Assembly (NCBI RefSeq): GCF_030272615.1
Contig: NC_081407.1
Location: forward strand, 103,027,897 to 103,091,896
Length of the DNA stretch: 64,000 nt
Direction: 5' to 3'
DNA from: Cryptomeria japonica
Taxonomy: Eukaryota > Streptophyta > Pinopsida > Cupressales > Cupressaceae
Below the pieces are notes generated by a model that did no database searches, had not been told where the DNA came from, and saw nothing but the letters and a program-made list of their open reading frames with translations. Position 1 is the stretch's first letter. Every line of letters begins with the position of its first letter. This document shows positions 11,491 to 22,054 of the stretch, one piece after another. Position numbers and translations under genes: made by a program.

Positions 11491-12429
11491 CTATGGTAAA
11501 AGCACAAAATTGTGTCACGTTTCAGGCCAACTTATCAGCACGAGTGAATTTAAGTAATTCTAATTGAAAAATATTTTTTGTCATAAAGATTCATTATAGA
11601 TATCCTATATATGGGCCACAAATTTTTGAACTAGATTTGTCTACTAAATGTATATTTTATACCATTTTGGGTCTATTTACCAAAAAAAAAAACTTGAAAA
11701 ACTCGATGTTTCAACAACTCCTACTCTTGTAAATAATTTTTTTTTTTTAAATGTAAAAATACCCTTTTATAGATCTATAATAGAATTTTCCAAAATATAT
11801 ATCTTTTAATATTTTAATTATTTTTTATATTTTATATTTTATTTTTATTGAAAGTAGGTCATCAACACTGAAATATAAGGTTGATTATCTTGTAAAGGAA
11901 AAATACTAAAATTTATTTTAAAATTTTGAAAAAAAATGCACTAGTGAAAAGAGTCTATGTCAATATGATATTTTTTTTTTCTAATTTGGATAAATAATTA
12001 AGAAAATGGGTGACGCCAAATGGAAAGAGTTATATTTCAGCACACGTAACTTTGCAAATTTATTGAAAAATATATATACATAAAAAATAGTTTAAAATAT
12101 ATTTTTGCACTAAAGTTTTAAGTTATCAATATACAAAAAATAATGAAGAAAAAAAGATAAAATTTAGTATATAAAGTGTGATGCCTCATGTATCTTCAAT
12201 TTTAGTATTTTATCAGCAACTAAATTATAATGTTTACTAATAATTTTTAATTTTTTTTTAAAATTGCAAACATAAAATACACAAAAAAAATACACATTTC
12301 ATTAGTTTACATCATTTCAAAATTCAAAACATATATTTCACTTACTATTGATTTAATATAAAAAGTTAAATCAACATTGGTCATTTCTTTTATAAAAGTG
12401 TGACACAACTTTGTGCTTTTATCAATGGT
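11491..12429. mobile_element. 0.94 kb element with terminal inverted repeats
   Basis: The left end reads TAAAAGCACAAAATTGTGTC and the right end is its inverted form with one main difference (GCACAAAGTTGTG on the reverse strand), over about 25-30 bp. The interior is very AT-rich and non-coding. A short internal segment near 11530-11570 recurs as a direct repeat at 12035-12075. Copy B of the R repeat (around 35650) runs through the site without it, so it is an insertion. The target duplication is unclear, so I do not assign a superfamily. Confidence 0.7.
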
Positions 12430-12594
12430 CTAAACTATCCAATTTAGAAAATAAGAAAGGAGTGGATTAACTTTGTAAAAATCACAACTTAAGGGTAGAT
12501 TGCAACATTAGAGCTCCCACTTATTCTTATAAGTTCATAAAAAAAGGAGGTCAAAATTCAAAAATTGGAGCAATGAGGGTGAATGAAAAAAGTT

Positions 12595-12843
12595 TCAATA
12601 GATTGGAAAATCTTCCACATGTAGTGTTAAAATAACTTTTTTAAACTTGTAACCTTGTCTATTGTTAGAACAATCGATACATCTAAAGGTTGGCCGCATT
12701 GTTTTAGCACTCTTTATTTTTGTAACTATCATTAAACACCCAAATGTAGTATGTGTAAGTGTATAGCATTTAAACATAAAATTCAAATTATGGTTGCTAA
12801 TAATGTGATTAAAGTTGAGAATGTCAATAGTAGAAACCCCCAA
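12595..12843 (-). pseudogene. Coding-like fragment in R repeat, unknown protein
   Basis: A minus-strand frame of 82 codons contains FMFKCYT and an IDCSNNRQGYKF segment followed by TLHVEDFP. The matching part of copy B (about 35890-36110) reads as a similar peptide, with NLNFMFKCYT, DNRQGYKF and TLHVEDFP kept, but with stops. Survival of the same frame in two diverged copies suggests it was once coding. The Cys pair and the trailing TLHVED vaguely recall single-strand DNA-binding (RPA-type) zinc regions, but that is too weak to name it. Confidence 0.35.
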
Positions 12844-12863
12844 TAAAATTATAAATATATTGA

Positions 12864-13150
12864 TTGATCCATTCCCTGTGTATCAACATGATGAACCTCA
12901 ATAAGTGGCAGTTGATGATGAGGCTCCTTACATTGCTAGTAATAACAAGTATTTTAATTTTGTTGAAAAAATTAAGGCTATACCAAGGTCTTCAAACATC
13001 AATATTATACACCAAGATATCAAACATGATAAAGATCAATACAAAATTTGCATGCAAGTGATTAATTATAGCTTACCATGTGGTTGAATGATGTTTGACT
13101 TAAAAGATCCAATGGACATTACAATAGAAACAAGGTGCCTAAAGAAAATA
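12864..13150 (+). pseudogene. Second coding-like fragment in R repeat, unknown protein
   Basis: A plus-strand frame from about 12905 reads VDDEAPYIASNNKYFNF..IPRSSNINI and continues past a stop at 13085 into MMFDLKDPMDITIE. Copy B at 36205-36440 keeps VVDEDPYIASDNEYFDF and IPRSSNINI in the same frame, then more stops. The two copies differ by many substitutions yet keep the reading sense, so this looks like an exon-like relic. No family is recognised. Confidence 0.35.
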
Positions 13151-15189
13151 AAAGTGAGACAAAGAGAATTACAATGTTAGAATGCCTACTTTACAACATC
13201 CACTTTAAATTTTGTAGTCACTTTGGTGTTTATCTATTTAGTTGTGTTTTAGAACCATTTGACATTATTTCTATCCTTTTTCCAATCACAAATAGATAAA
13301 CATGGAACTCGTCAAACTTTGAACATTTGAATCGTCAAGGTACTAGCATTTGTTGAGCACTAGTGTTTAGTCACCAATATTGGGTGGGCATGTGTTTGTG
13401 TTTAAATTTTTTTTAATGGCTTAAATTATCAATTATTCATGCCTTAACCCTTACTACATTTGTAATGGTCTTCTTGTTTGAAACTCAAGTTAGACCTAGT
13501 TTACCCCCATTTGCTAGGTTAGAATAAATGCATCATTACAAATCACTTGTCACAACCCTCCTTTATCACTTTTTGATTTGATACAATTCTATTATATTTT
13601 TTTGGTTGAGCTATTGAAAATAATTGAATGAATATTATGAAAGAATAAATAATGGACCCATGTACACACTTGGAGAATATAATTTAAATAGACATTATTT
13701 ATTTATTATTTTTCCCATTCCCAATTATGGCACATGTTGTAGGAGAAATTAGAAGCTTCTAGAGGAATCTTCAATACCTTGCATGTAACTCCCCCCACTA
13801 GGATATTAATCAATTTTGCATGGATCCAATATTGGAAAAGAATATAATTTTCAATTAATTCCTCTAGATAGTGGAGTTAAGGGGTGTTTTCTATATATTG
13901 TATGCAAGTTTTCAAAAAAGGGAGTTGATTATGTTTTGAAGAAATTTTCCCAAATTTCCTTCTTTTCCTTCTTGTTAGTAGTAGTAGGATCTTCCTTGGT
14001 AGTCACATTTTCGTTGTAGGATTGTTAAGTTGTTCTTGAAGATTTCTCTCGAGTTGCAAGGAAGGATCTAAGAAGGATAGCTAGAAGATTGGAGAGGATT
14101 CAACATCGAGCTTCGATAAGCCAGGTTCTCTTCTTTTGTCATCTCTCATTTACATATGAGAAATTTGTATTATCAAAAAAATATAGCTTCTAGATATTCC
14201 TTTATAAAAAAAAATTAGGTTGTAAATTTTTTTTTTCTTATTTAGGGATAAATATTGATAAAAGTACTTTTCATATAATGAATGTAAAAGATAGCTTTAT
14301 TATTTATTTAATTATCTTTAGAAAAAAAAAATATCAGATCTTGATTTTGCTTTTCCAAAAAACAAAATTTCTAGATCTGTGCAAAAATAATATTTCCTTT
14401 ATTTAATTACTTTTTCTGAGAATAAACTCTTCTCTATGTGATTAAATGATAATCACTTGTGTAAGAATCTTGTTCCTTATTATTCTTCTCTTAAATTCAT
14501 TACTCTTGCTCCTGGAATGGGAATTTGAATGTAAATCTTATTTCTTAAATTAAGTCTTGCTTCCCTGTGAATAATCTCACCTCTATGTGAATATAAGTTT
14601 GATTATCTGTATATGAAGTTATTGAAATATTTTTCCTGTAACTAAAAACCCATTTCTTGATCATAAATCTTAATTCCTTAATTAATTTATTCTCCTCTAA
14701 GAGCAGTCTTACTTCTCTGTGAATAGAAAACGTCTGGAAATAAAGTATAAACTTCATTGTATTCATTATTCTCTATAGAAATAAAGTATAAATCTCTTTC
14801 TATGACAAAAATTGTGTACATTTAGGTGTTTACCATAAACAATTTCTTCCTGAGAAAACTTTATTTACCTCAATTCCAACTATATTGTGAAGGTTTCATC
14901 TTTATCTCAATAGCCTTCAAAAAAAAAAAGGGGGATCTTTCTCTATGTATCCACGAACAGTTTATAACCCTTGAGATTGAAGTTATATCATAAATTTCCC
15001 TGATTAGATTAACTCATTATTATCTATATTATTATTATTCTCATGGAAAAAGTTAATTAAACTTAGATTATATCCATTTATAAATTACCATATATTATAT
15101 TCGCATTTCAAAAAAAAACTTCGGCAGCATTAAACTTTATTACATTTCCAAGCAAAGTTATTATGGGCACTATTAACATGGTTGTGGTT

Positions 15190-15345
15190 TCGGTTATGGG
15201 TGGAAGGTGAGGTGGGCACGAGGGACCCACCCACCCCACTCCCTATAGACTCTGCTAGCGCAGTGGCCCGCAGGGGTATGGGGTGGGCGGGGGCCCACGG
15301 GCCCACCTTCCCATTCCCTCTGCCTTCCTTTAAAAACTCACGCCT
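15190..15345 (+). promoter_or_regulatory. GC-rich core-promoter-like region in Gypsy-2 5' LTR
   Basis: A short island rich in GTGGG/CCCAC and GGGCCCA motifs, with several inverted pairs, stands out from the AT-rich LTR. It is followed by CTTTAAAAACTC at about 15330. The same arrangement occurs in the 3' LTR at 23665-23815. Promoter role is inferred from position and composition. Confidence 0.35.
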
Positions 15346-17029
15346 TCACCGCCACTTAAATCCAATTCAAAATAAATGGAAAAGAAAAGAGAACTAGTTT
15401 GTTGGATAAAAAAAAGATATTATTAATTTGCCAATTGGAATTTATTAATATTTTCTTTAAATTTTATTTTAGTAAAGTTAAACTTAGATAAATTTATAAA
15501 TAATTTGGGATGATTGTTATCTAACATTACCAAATCAACCCTTAGTAAATTTATAATTGTAAATTAAATTATAAAAAAATTTATAATTGGAATCTTCAAT
15601 TTATTTGAGATTTATTGGGTTACTTAGTTGGCATTTTAGATTCATTAAACACAATTAATTTACATTATTACGATTTGATCCAAAATTTGTCTAATGTCAA
15701 AACTAATTGCTTATTTCTAACTAGTGTCTCTACAATTAATTATTCTCAAAATAGAAGTAAACATTGCTTAACCTTACATATAAATTACACTATTCTTGCA
15801 TCATGCAAATTACTTACATTATTTGCATTTATTGATGACAAAGTTACATTTTCTTCATCCTCATGCAAGTTACATGTTTAATATGCAAGTTCATAATTGT
15901 CATTATTATGCAAGTTATATTTAAAGTTTTGAATATTAAATAATTTAGTTATGGTTTTTATTCCACGTGGTTCAACAAGAAGTTATTTTAATTAATTAAG
16001 CTTTGCAATGTCTAATTATGCACATTCAATTCACAATTGTTTTCAAGCATGATGTTTTTCATAGCTTCTTAGTTAAGAAAACTAAATAAAGGAAGTCGGA
16101 AAACCAAAACCTAGCAGCATTCAGTATTTACGGTGCCTCTGGGTCATGCTTACGGGTAATGCCGTCATGTTGAACTACTGCACTTAATGCCTAATAAAGC
16201 TGCATCAATGACATCTATGGCATCGTCCCTATAAATCGTTGGGGAGTAATAAGGGACACTTGGAAGTTAAAATCCAAGGGGCGGGTAATCCCCCTTGGAT
16301 TGATAATCTAATAAGATAATCCTTAAATGATTTTACATCCGCTGAGTTAAACCATAATAAACCCCCTTTAGGGTTGATTGAGTGAAATGCTTTTATGAAA
16401 TTGATTTAATCTTGTAGAGATGTTGACGATTGACAATTGGGTCAAGGGTGACGCTTATGATAGGTATTAGGATCTAGTTGTTTTAGGCCACAAGCAATAG
16501 GCCATCTTGAGCCTTTGCTTAAGTGCTACCACCGTGGGTAGCAACCATAGAGAAACTTTCTGGGACATTGACCCTAGAAAGAGTTGCGTACCCACTAATC
16601 AGTTTACATCAAACCATAGAGTAGAAAATAGAACTACATACTTTATGCCTTGATCCCATGCCAAAACGGGTATGTAGGCAGTCTAGGGACGGAGTTGTCC
16701 CTAGTACTCAGGCGTTCGTGGATGGGGTCTAGGTTTTGGAAAGAAGATGGATTGCGAAGAGTCCTAACTTGAAAGATAAGTGTAATAAAAGAAAAAAGTA
16801 ATTCAATACATACTCGGAAGGAATCCCCTATGGATTCGCTTGACTTCCCGAGGCTTTAAGCCAAATTCCAAGGGGGAATTCAAGAGCTTGTATTATGTTA
16901 TTTTGATATCTCCTAAGGACAGTGACCTCGGTGCACTGCTATTAGAGGAGTGTAGTACTTAGTGAGTGACTTAGGACCCGAATGGTCCCAATGAGTCTAA
17001 GTCTCTGGCCAGAGCACCTCCTATCCCAA

Positions 17030-17160
17030 TTGGATAGATGCCTACTCCGTATGAGTAGATGCCTATCTCGTATTGGATAGATGAAACCTTCTGCCCCATA
17101 TGGTTAGATGCTCATCTCAGATGGATGAATTCCTAATCCTCATGGATGGATTCCCAGAGT
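17030..17160 (+). repeat. GGATAGATGCC-type minisatellite in 5' LTR
   Basis: Degenerate units of roughly 20-26 bp built around (T)GGATAGATGCCTA. The right LTR copy (25497-25650) has one more unit, containing GATAGATGCCTAACTCG. Copy number therefore changed after insertion, since LTRs are identical at birth. Confidence 0.7.
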
Positions 17161-17250
17161 ATGAGATTGAATCAAACACAAATGATTAAAGTAAACAAAA
17201 AAAAAAAGTGCTCAAATCTTGTTGGGTTAAGTTAAGTGGGTTATTACATG

Positions 17251-17262
17251 TGTTATCAGAGC
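17251..17262 (+). other. Gypsy-2 primer-binding site
   Basis: TGTTATCAGAGC lies two bases after the LTR end and differs at one base from the tRNA-iMet complement TGGTATCAGAGC. Confidence 0.88.
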
Positions 17263-17397
17263 AAAGGTTCAAATCTAGGCCTTGTGCTCACTTCAATTTA
17301 CATAACTAAGGGAATGCTTTGCAATGGTAGAGATTAAATTATAAAATCTTAAATCAAGAACTAACTACATAATTTAATTTTCAGGTAAAACCCTAGA

Positions 17398-18675
17398 ATG
17401 GCTAGAGGAAGAGGAAGAGGAAGAGGAAGAGGAAGGGGTAATGGAAGATGTACTACCACTAGGAGACAAAGGGAAGCTAACCATGAGGAAAATAATGAAG
17501 AAAACCATGAAGAAACCACGAGGAAGACCATTAAGGGGATCAACATAACCCAGGGAATAACAAAGATGGGGTCGAGGCTATAATCAACCTGCTAACTGAA
17601 CAAAGGGATAAAATCAAATTCCTGGAGCAATCAATGCAGGACCTTAGGGCAAAGCAGAATGACATTGAAAATTGAATTGGTACTCAAAATGGGAACCCTG
17701 GTAGCAATCAGGGGAATTTGATGGGCAATAGAAAAGAAACTAACATATGGGAACTCTCTAAGGATTTGAAGAAAATCACCCCTCCTAAGTTCGATGGGAG
17801 GCAAATTGGTGAAGGAGATGAGAATTGAAAATTATTTTAAACTAAGAGATTTTAGTGATACAACCCTTTATGGGGTTCCTATCAACTCATAGGGGAGCCA
17901 GCTAGTTGGTGGACCAACACCAAGGAACAAAATGGGTATAGTAGGGATACGATCACATGGGATCAATTTGTTCACCACTTCCAAAAAAGGTGGCTTCCTC
18001 AATTGTTCTTTGATGAGAAGGTGATATAATTCCATAATCTATGTCAAGGGCCCCTTTCACTCCAACAATATTGGGATAAGTTTGCCAAATTGCTTAAGTA
18101 TGTACCTATGTACTAGAAAGATAAGAAAGTTCATTTTGGGACTAAATACCAACATAGGGGCAGAGGTCGACATGCATGGACCCAAAAACATGAACCAAGT
18201 ACTTGAAAAGTCCCTAAGGTAGGAGAGAAATATTCAAGCCCTAACAATAGCAAGGCAGAACTATAATGGGAACCACTCTTTTAAAAGGAAGCAGGAATTC
18301 AAGGGGAACACTAACTTCAACAAAATTCAAAGGAATAATTCTTCCGAAAGAAGGCCACCCCCTAATCAATATCAGAGGAATGGAAATAATAACAATAACA
18401 GGGGTAGTAATAACAAAGGCAACTTTAATAGGAATGACCAGTAAAACAGGATAACTTATCCACCCAGGGCCAATGAAACAAGGAATGATCCCCTTAGGAG
18501 TCAAGATAGGAGGGGTCCTCCAGGTGGATGTTTTATGTGTGGGGGAAACCATTTTGCTAGAGAATGTCCCAAGATGTAAGGTCAGATTAGGGCCAATCAA
18601 CCACAACAAGGGCCCCAACAAAGGATTCATGCAGCAGTTAGGAACTGAAGAGCAAGATTCCAGAATGTTCCCATG
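17398..18675 (+). pseudogene. Gypsy-2 gag (degraded)
   Basis: The start is an ATG at 17398 followed by an Arg-Gly repeat (MARGRGRGRGRGRGNGR) encoded by GGAAGA repeats. The frame closes at 17583. Downstream, Gag pieces appear in shifting frames: ITPPKFDGRQIGEGDEN near 17780, ITWDQFVHHFQKRWLPQ near 17960, and one zinc knuckle CFMCGGNHFARECPK near 18535-18580. The Arg-Gly head is unusual for a Gag N terminus, but the initiator is well placed, about 150 nt after the primer site. Several stops and frameshifts separate the parts. Confidence 0.8.
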
Positions 18676-20063
18676 AAAACTATAGGTACACTATTTGAAC
18701 AACCAATTTCAATTCTAATTGACACTGGGTCATCTGAATGTTTCATCTCACCTGAATTAGTAAGAAAATATGCATTAGAAGTTAATCTAATGGAGTCATC
18801 ATGGACGGTTCAATATGGGGATAAGGCAACTAGGGAAGTAACTAAGTGTTTGCCGAGGGCAAGGATACAATTTCCTGAGTTTGAAACAAGGGTAGATCTC
18901 TATGTGGCACCCCTAGGATTATATGATGTAATTATTGGAATGAGTTGGTTAATAGACCATCAAGCTAATGTAGATTGCTATAACAAAGATGTTGAATGTT
19001 TGGATGATGGGGGGAAAAGGGTCAAAATCCAAGGAAAGTTTAACCCCATTAATATAGAAACCATATTAGCCATGCAATTAAAGAAGGAAAGAAGAAGAGG
19101 AGGCCTAATCTATATGGTTGAAATTGATGAAGGAAAAGAGGAAAATACCCCAACCTTTGAAAATACCCCTTTCTTAAGAGAATTCAAGGATGTATTTCCA
19201 AAAGAATTACCCGGCTTGCCCCCTAAAAGGAAGTTTGACTTTTCTATCGACTTACTACTAGGAGTTGAACCAGTATCAAGGGCACCTTACCGAATGAACA
19301 CAATTGAATTACAAGAGCTCAAAATACAATTAGAGAAACTCTTAGCTAAGGGATTAATAAGGCCAAGTGTATCACCATGGGGAGCACCAGTCTTATTCGT
19401 TAAGAAGAAGGATGGAACCTTAAGACTATGCATCGACTATAAGATGTTGAATAAGGTCACAATAAAGAATAGGTATCCCTTACCTCAAATAGAGGATCTT
19501 TTTGACCAAATGAAAGGAGCAACAGTTTTCTCGAAGATAGACCTCTGATCAAGATATCATCAACTCAGAATTAAGGAGGAGGACATTCCGAAGACAACTT
19601 TCAGGACTAGATATGGGCATTATGAATTCATAGTAGTTCCTTTTGGTGTAACCAATGCCCCAGCTGCATTTATGAACCTAATGAATAGTGTACTCCATGA
19701 CTACTTGGACAAATTTTTTTTGGTATTCCTGGATGACATATTGATTTACTCTAGGAATACGGAGGAACATTTAGTACACCTACAAATTGTTTTGCAAAGG
19801 TTGAGGGAACATAAGTTATATGGGAAACTGTCAAAATGTGCCTTTTTTGAGGAAAAGATTCACTACCTTGGACATATAATATCAAAGGAAGGAATAGCAG
19901 TTGATCCAGATAAGATAAAGGCAATAGTAGAATGGTCGATCCTTAAAAATGTTTTAGAGGTAAGAAGCTTTATGGGGCTAGCAGGGTACTATAGGAGGTT
20001 TGTGGAAGGATTCTCTAAGATAGCAAACCCCATCACCTCATTACAGAGGAAGGGTAAAAGGTT
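18673..20063 (+). pseudogene. Gypsy-2 protease and reverse transcriptase (one internal stop)
   Basis: One frame runs from 18673 to about 20060 with a single stop at 19546-19548. The protease active site is [12 protein letters not shown] and is followed by [11 protein letters not shown] starts near 19220 and has [15 protein letters not shown], the catalytic [10 protein letters not shown] at about 19720-19750 and YLGHIIS. The stop replaces an Arg codon in the KIDLRSGYHQ-type motif (CGA to TGA is the simplest change), and the next Gly is Arg. At about 20060 a one-base shift is needed to enter RNase H. The Met at 18673 is probably not a true start; translation would come from gag. Confidence 0.93.
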
Positions 20064-20650
20064 TTGTGGACAGAACAAAGTGATAAGGCATTCCAAATTT
20101 TGAATGGGAAACTAACTTCAGCATCCATTCTAAAAGTACCAGATCCGAATGGACACTTCACAGTCGTAAATGACGCTTCTATCAAAGGTTTAGGAGGAGT
20201 ACTTGTTCAAGATGAAGGGGTAGTAGCTTACGAATCCAGGAAGCTGAAGACTCATGAAGTTAATTATTCACCCCATGACTTAGAGTTAGCAGCAATTGTG
20301 CATGCCCTACAGAAATGGAGACACTTCTTACTAGGGAAGCCCTTTGAGTTAAAGTCGGATAACTAAGGACTAAAGTACATCTTTACCCAACCCCACTTAA
20401 ATGCTAGACAAAGAAGGTGGTTAGAGTTTCTAAGTGAATATGATTTTGAAATTGAATATATTAAGGGGAAGGAAAATAGGGTGGCAGATGCTTTAAGTAG
20501 GAGGAGACACTTGTTGACTATAGCAACATTCAAAACTTCTTTCAAAAGGAAAGTAATGGATGAGCAGGGACATGACCCATGGTATGAGAAAGTCAAATTG
20601 ACTTTAGAACACGATCCAACCAATCCTAAGGTTGAAGGTATACATTAGAC
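20064..20650 (+). pseudogene. Gypsy-2 RNase H (stop and frameshift)
   Basis: The frame begins with [11 protein letters not shown], continues through [30 protein letters not shown] and RVADALSRR, and matches gypsy RNase H. A TAA at 20364 interrupts SDN-GLKYIF, where CAA is expected. Coding sense continues to about 20640, then shifts frame before integrase. Confidence 0.9.
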
Positions 20651-20659
20651 GAAGATGGG

Positions 20660-21976
20660 TTGCTCAGATACAATAATAGAATCTATATTCCTAATTCAGG
20701 AGACTTAGGGGAAGTAGTCTTGTTGGAGGATCATAATGCCCCTTACTCAGGGCACCCGGGGGTTAACAAACTTTATGCAGATCTAAAGAAGTTATACTTT
20801 TGGCAAGGGATGAAGAATGACATATTCAAGTATGTAGCTAAATGTTTGGAGTGTCAAAGGGTAAAGGCAGAGCATAGACATCAAGCTGGATTATTATAGT
20901 TACACGATGTACCTCAACACAAGTGGCAAGTTATTAGCATGGATTTTGTGCAAGGGTTGCCCATGTCACCTTCTAGGCATGATACACTAATGGTGGTAAT
21001 TGACAAACTCACTAAGGTGGCACACTTTATATCAGGGAATCTGATGGATGATGCACCTACCTTGGCAAGGTGCTTTGTTAAGGAAATATTTAGGTTGCAT
21101 GGAATGCTAGAGAAAATCATATCAGATAGAGATGCTAGATTCACTTCAAGGTTTTGGACAACTCCTCAATCAGCTCTGGGAACTCAACTAAATTTTAGCA
21201 CTGCATACCATCCTCAAACCGATGGTCAAACAGAAAGGACAAATCAGATTTTGGACGACCTACTTAGCATGTACTGCATGGACCAACAGAAGAAATGGGA
21301 AGATTACCTACCTCTGGTAGAGTTTGCTTACAATAATACGTATCAAACATCTTTGGGAATGACACCTTTCGAAGCATTGTATGGTAGGCCATGTCGAACA
21401 CCTTTGAGTTGGGATATTATTGAAGATAGAGTAATTGTTGGACCAGATATGTTGAAGGAGATGGAAAGGAAAACTAAGGAAATAAGGCAAACATTGAAGG
21501 AAGCCTCAGATAGGCAAAAAAGTTATGCAGACAAGAACAGGACACCAAGGGAGTTTGGGGTGGGAGAGAAAGTCTTCCTAAGGGTTAGGCCACACAAGAG
21601 TTCCATAAGGTTTGGGAAAAAGACTAAGCTTGCACCTCATTATGTTGGGCCTTTTGAAGTATTGGAAAGGATTAATCTAGTTGCATACCGGTTGGCCTTA
21701 CCTCCCCAATTGAGCCGAATCCATGATGTCTTCCATGTATCTCTTCTTAAAAAGTATGGACTTGATGAGAAACATATTTTGAATTGGGATTCTTTACAGG
21801 TCCAGGAAATGGGAGGAATAATGATAGAGCCATTCAAAATCTTGGAGAGGCGCCAGTGCCAATTGTGCAACAAAGAGGTTGATCACTGCCAAGTACAATG
21901 GAATCAGTATGATGAAAAGAATGCCACGTGGGAAGATACTATGGAAATGCAACAGTTGTTTCCTTTTCTGTTTTAA
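20660..21976 (+). pseudogene. Gypsy-2 integrase with chromodomain (one stop)
   Basis: One frame from 20660 to 21976 with a TAG at 20897-20899. The N-terminal HHCC finger is complete (GHPGVNK and CLECQ). The DDE core has SMDF, ISDRDARF and QTERTN, so all three catalytic residues are present. HYVGPFEVLE is the GPY/F module. The tail from about residue 385 (ILERRQCQLCNKEVDHCQVQW, then ATWED) is a chromodomain, which in this family steers integration toward methylated histone H3. The protein ends in QLFPFLF about 80 nt before the 3' LTR. Confidence 0.94.
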
Positions 21977-22041
21977 GCTAATCACGAACTATAGACTCTT
22001 TTGGATACACTCAATAAGTGCATCGAGATGATGCACAATTT

Positions 22042-22054
22042 AAGGGGGGGAGGA
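22042..22054 (+). other. Gypsy-2 polypurine tract
   Basis: A 13-base all-purine run with seven consecutive G ends immediately before the TG of the 3' LTR, as needed to prime plus-strand DNA. Confidence 0.9.

Larger units (their letters stand above)
10010..13547. repeat. R repeat, copy A, left part
   Basis: From about 10110 this stretch is collinear with 34610-36895 (copy B), sharing long recognisable blocks around 10560-11460 and 12430-13545. Copy A carries two insertions that copy B lacks: the foldback element at about 10178-10394 and the TIR element at 11491-12429. The repeat stops at the Gypsy-2 insertion and resumes at 25742. The class of R is unknown; I see no LTR, RT or transposase in it. 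Confidence 0.8.
13548..17248 (+). repeat. Gypsy-2 5' LTR
   Basis: Starts TGTCACAACC and ends GTTATTACA. It is collinear with 22055-25741, with scattered differences of a few percent by eye. It contains a GC-rich segment (15190-15320) followed by a TTTAAAA box, and a minisatellite near 17030-17155. Confidence 0.95.

Noticed and set aside
17361-17546. Minus-strand frame opposite the gag start with a Leu-Pro repeat
   Set aside because: It is the antisense shadow of the Arg-Gly-encoding GGAAGA repeat in Gypsy-2 gag.
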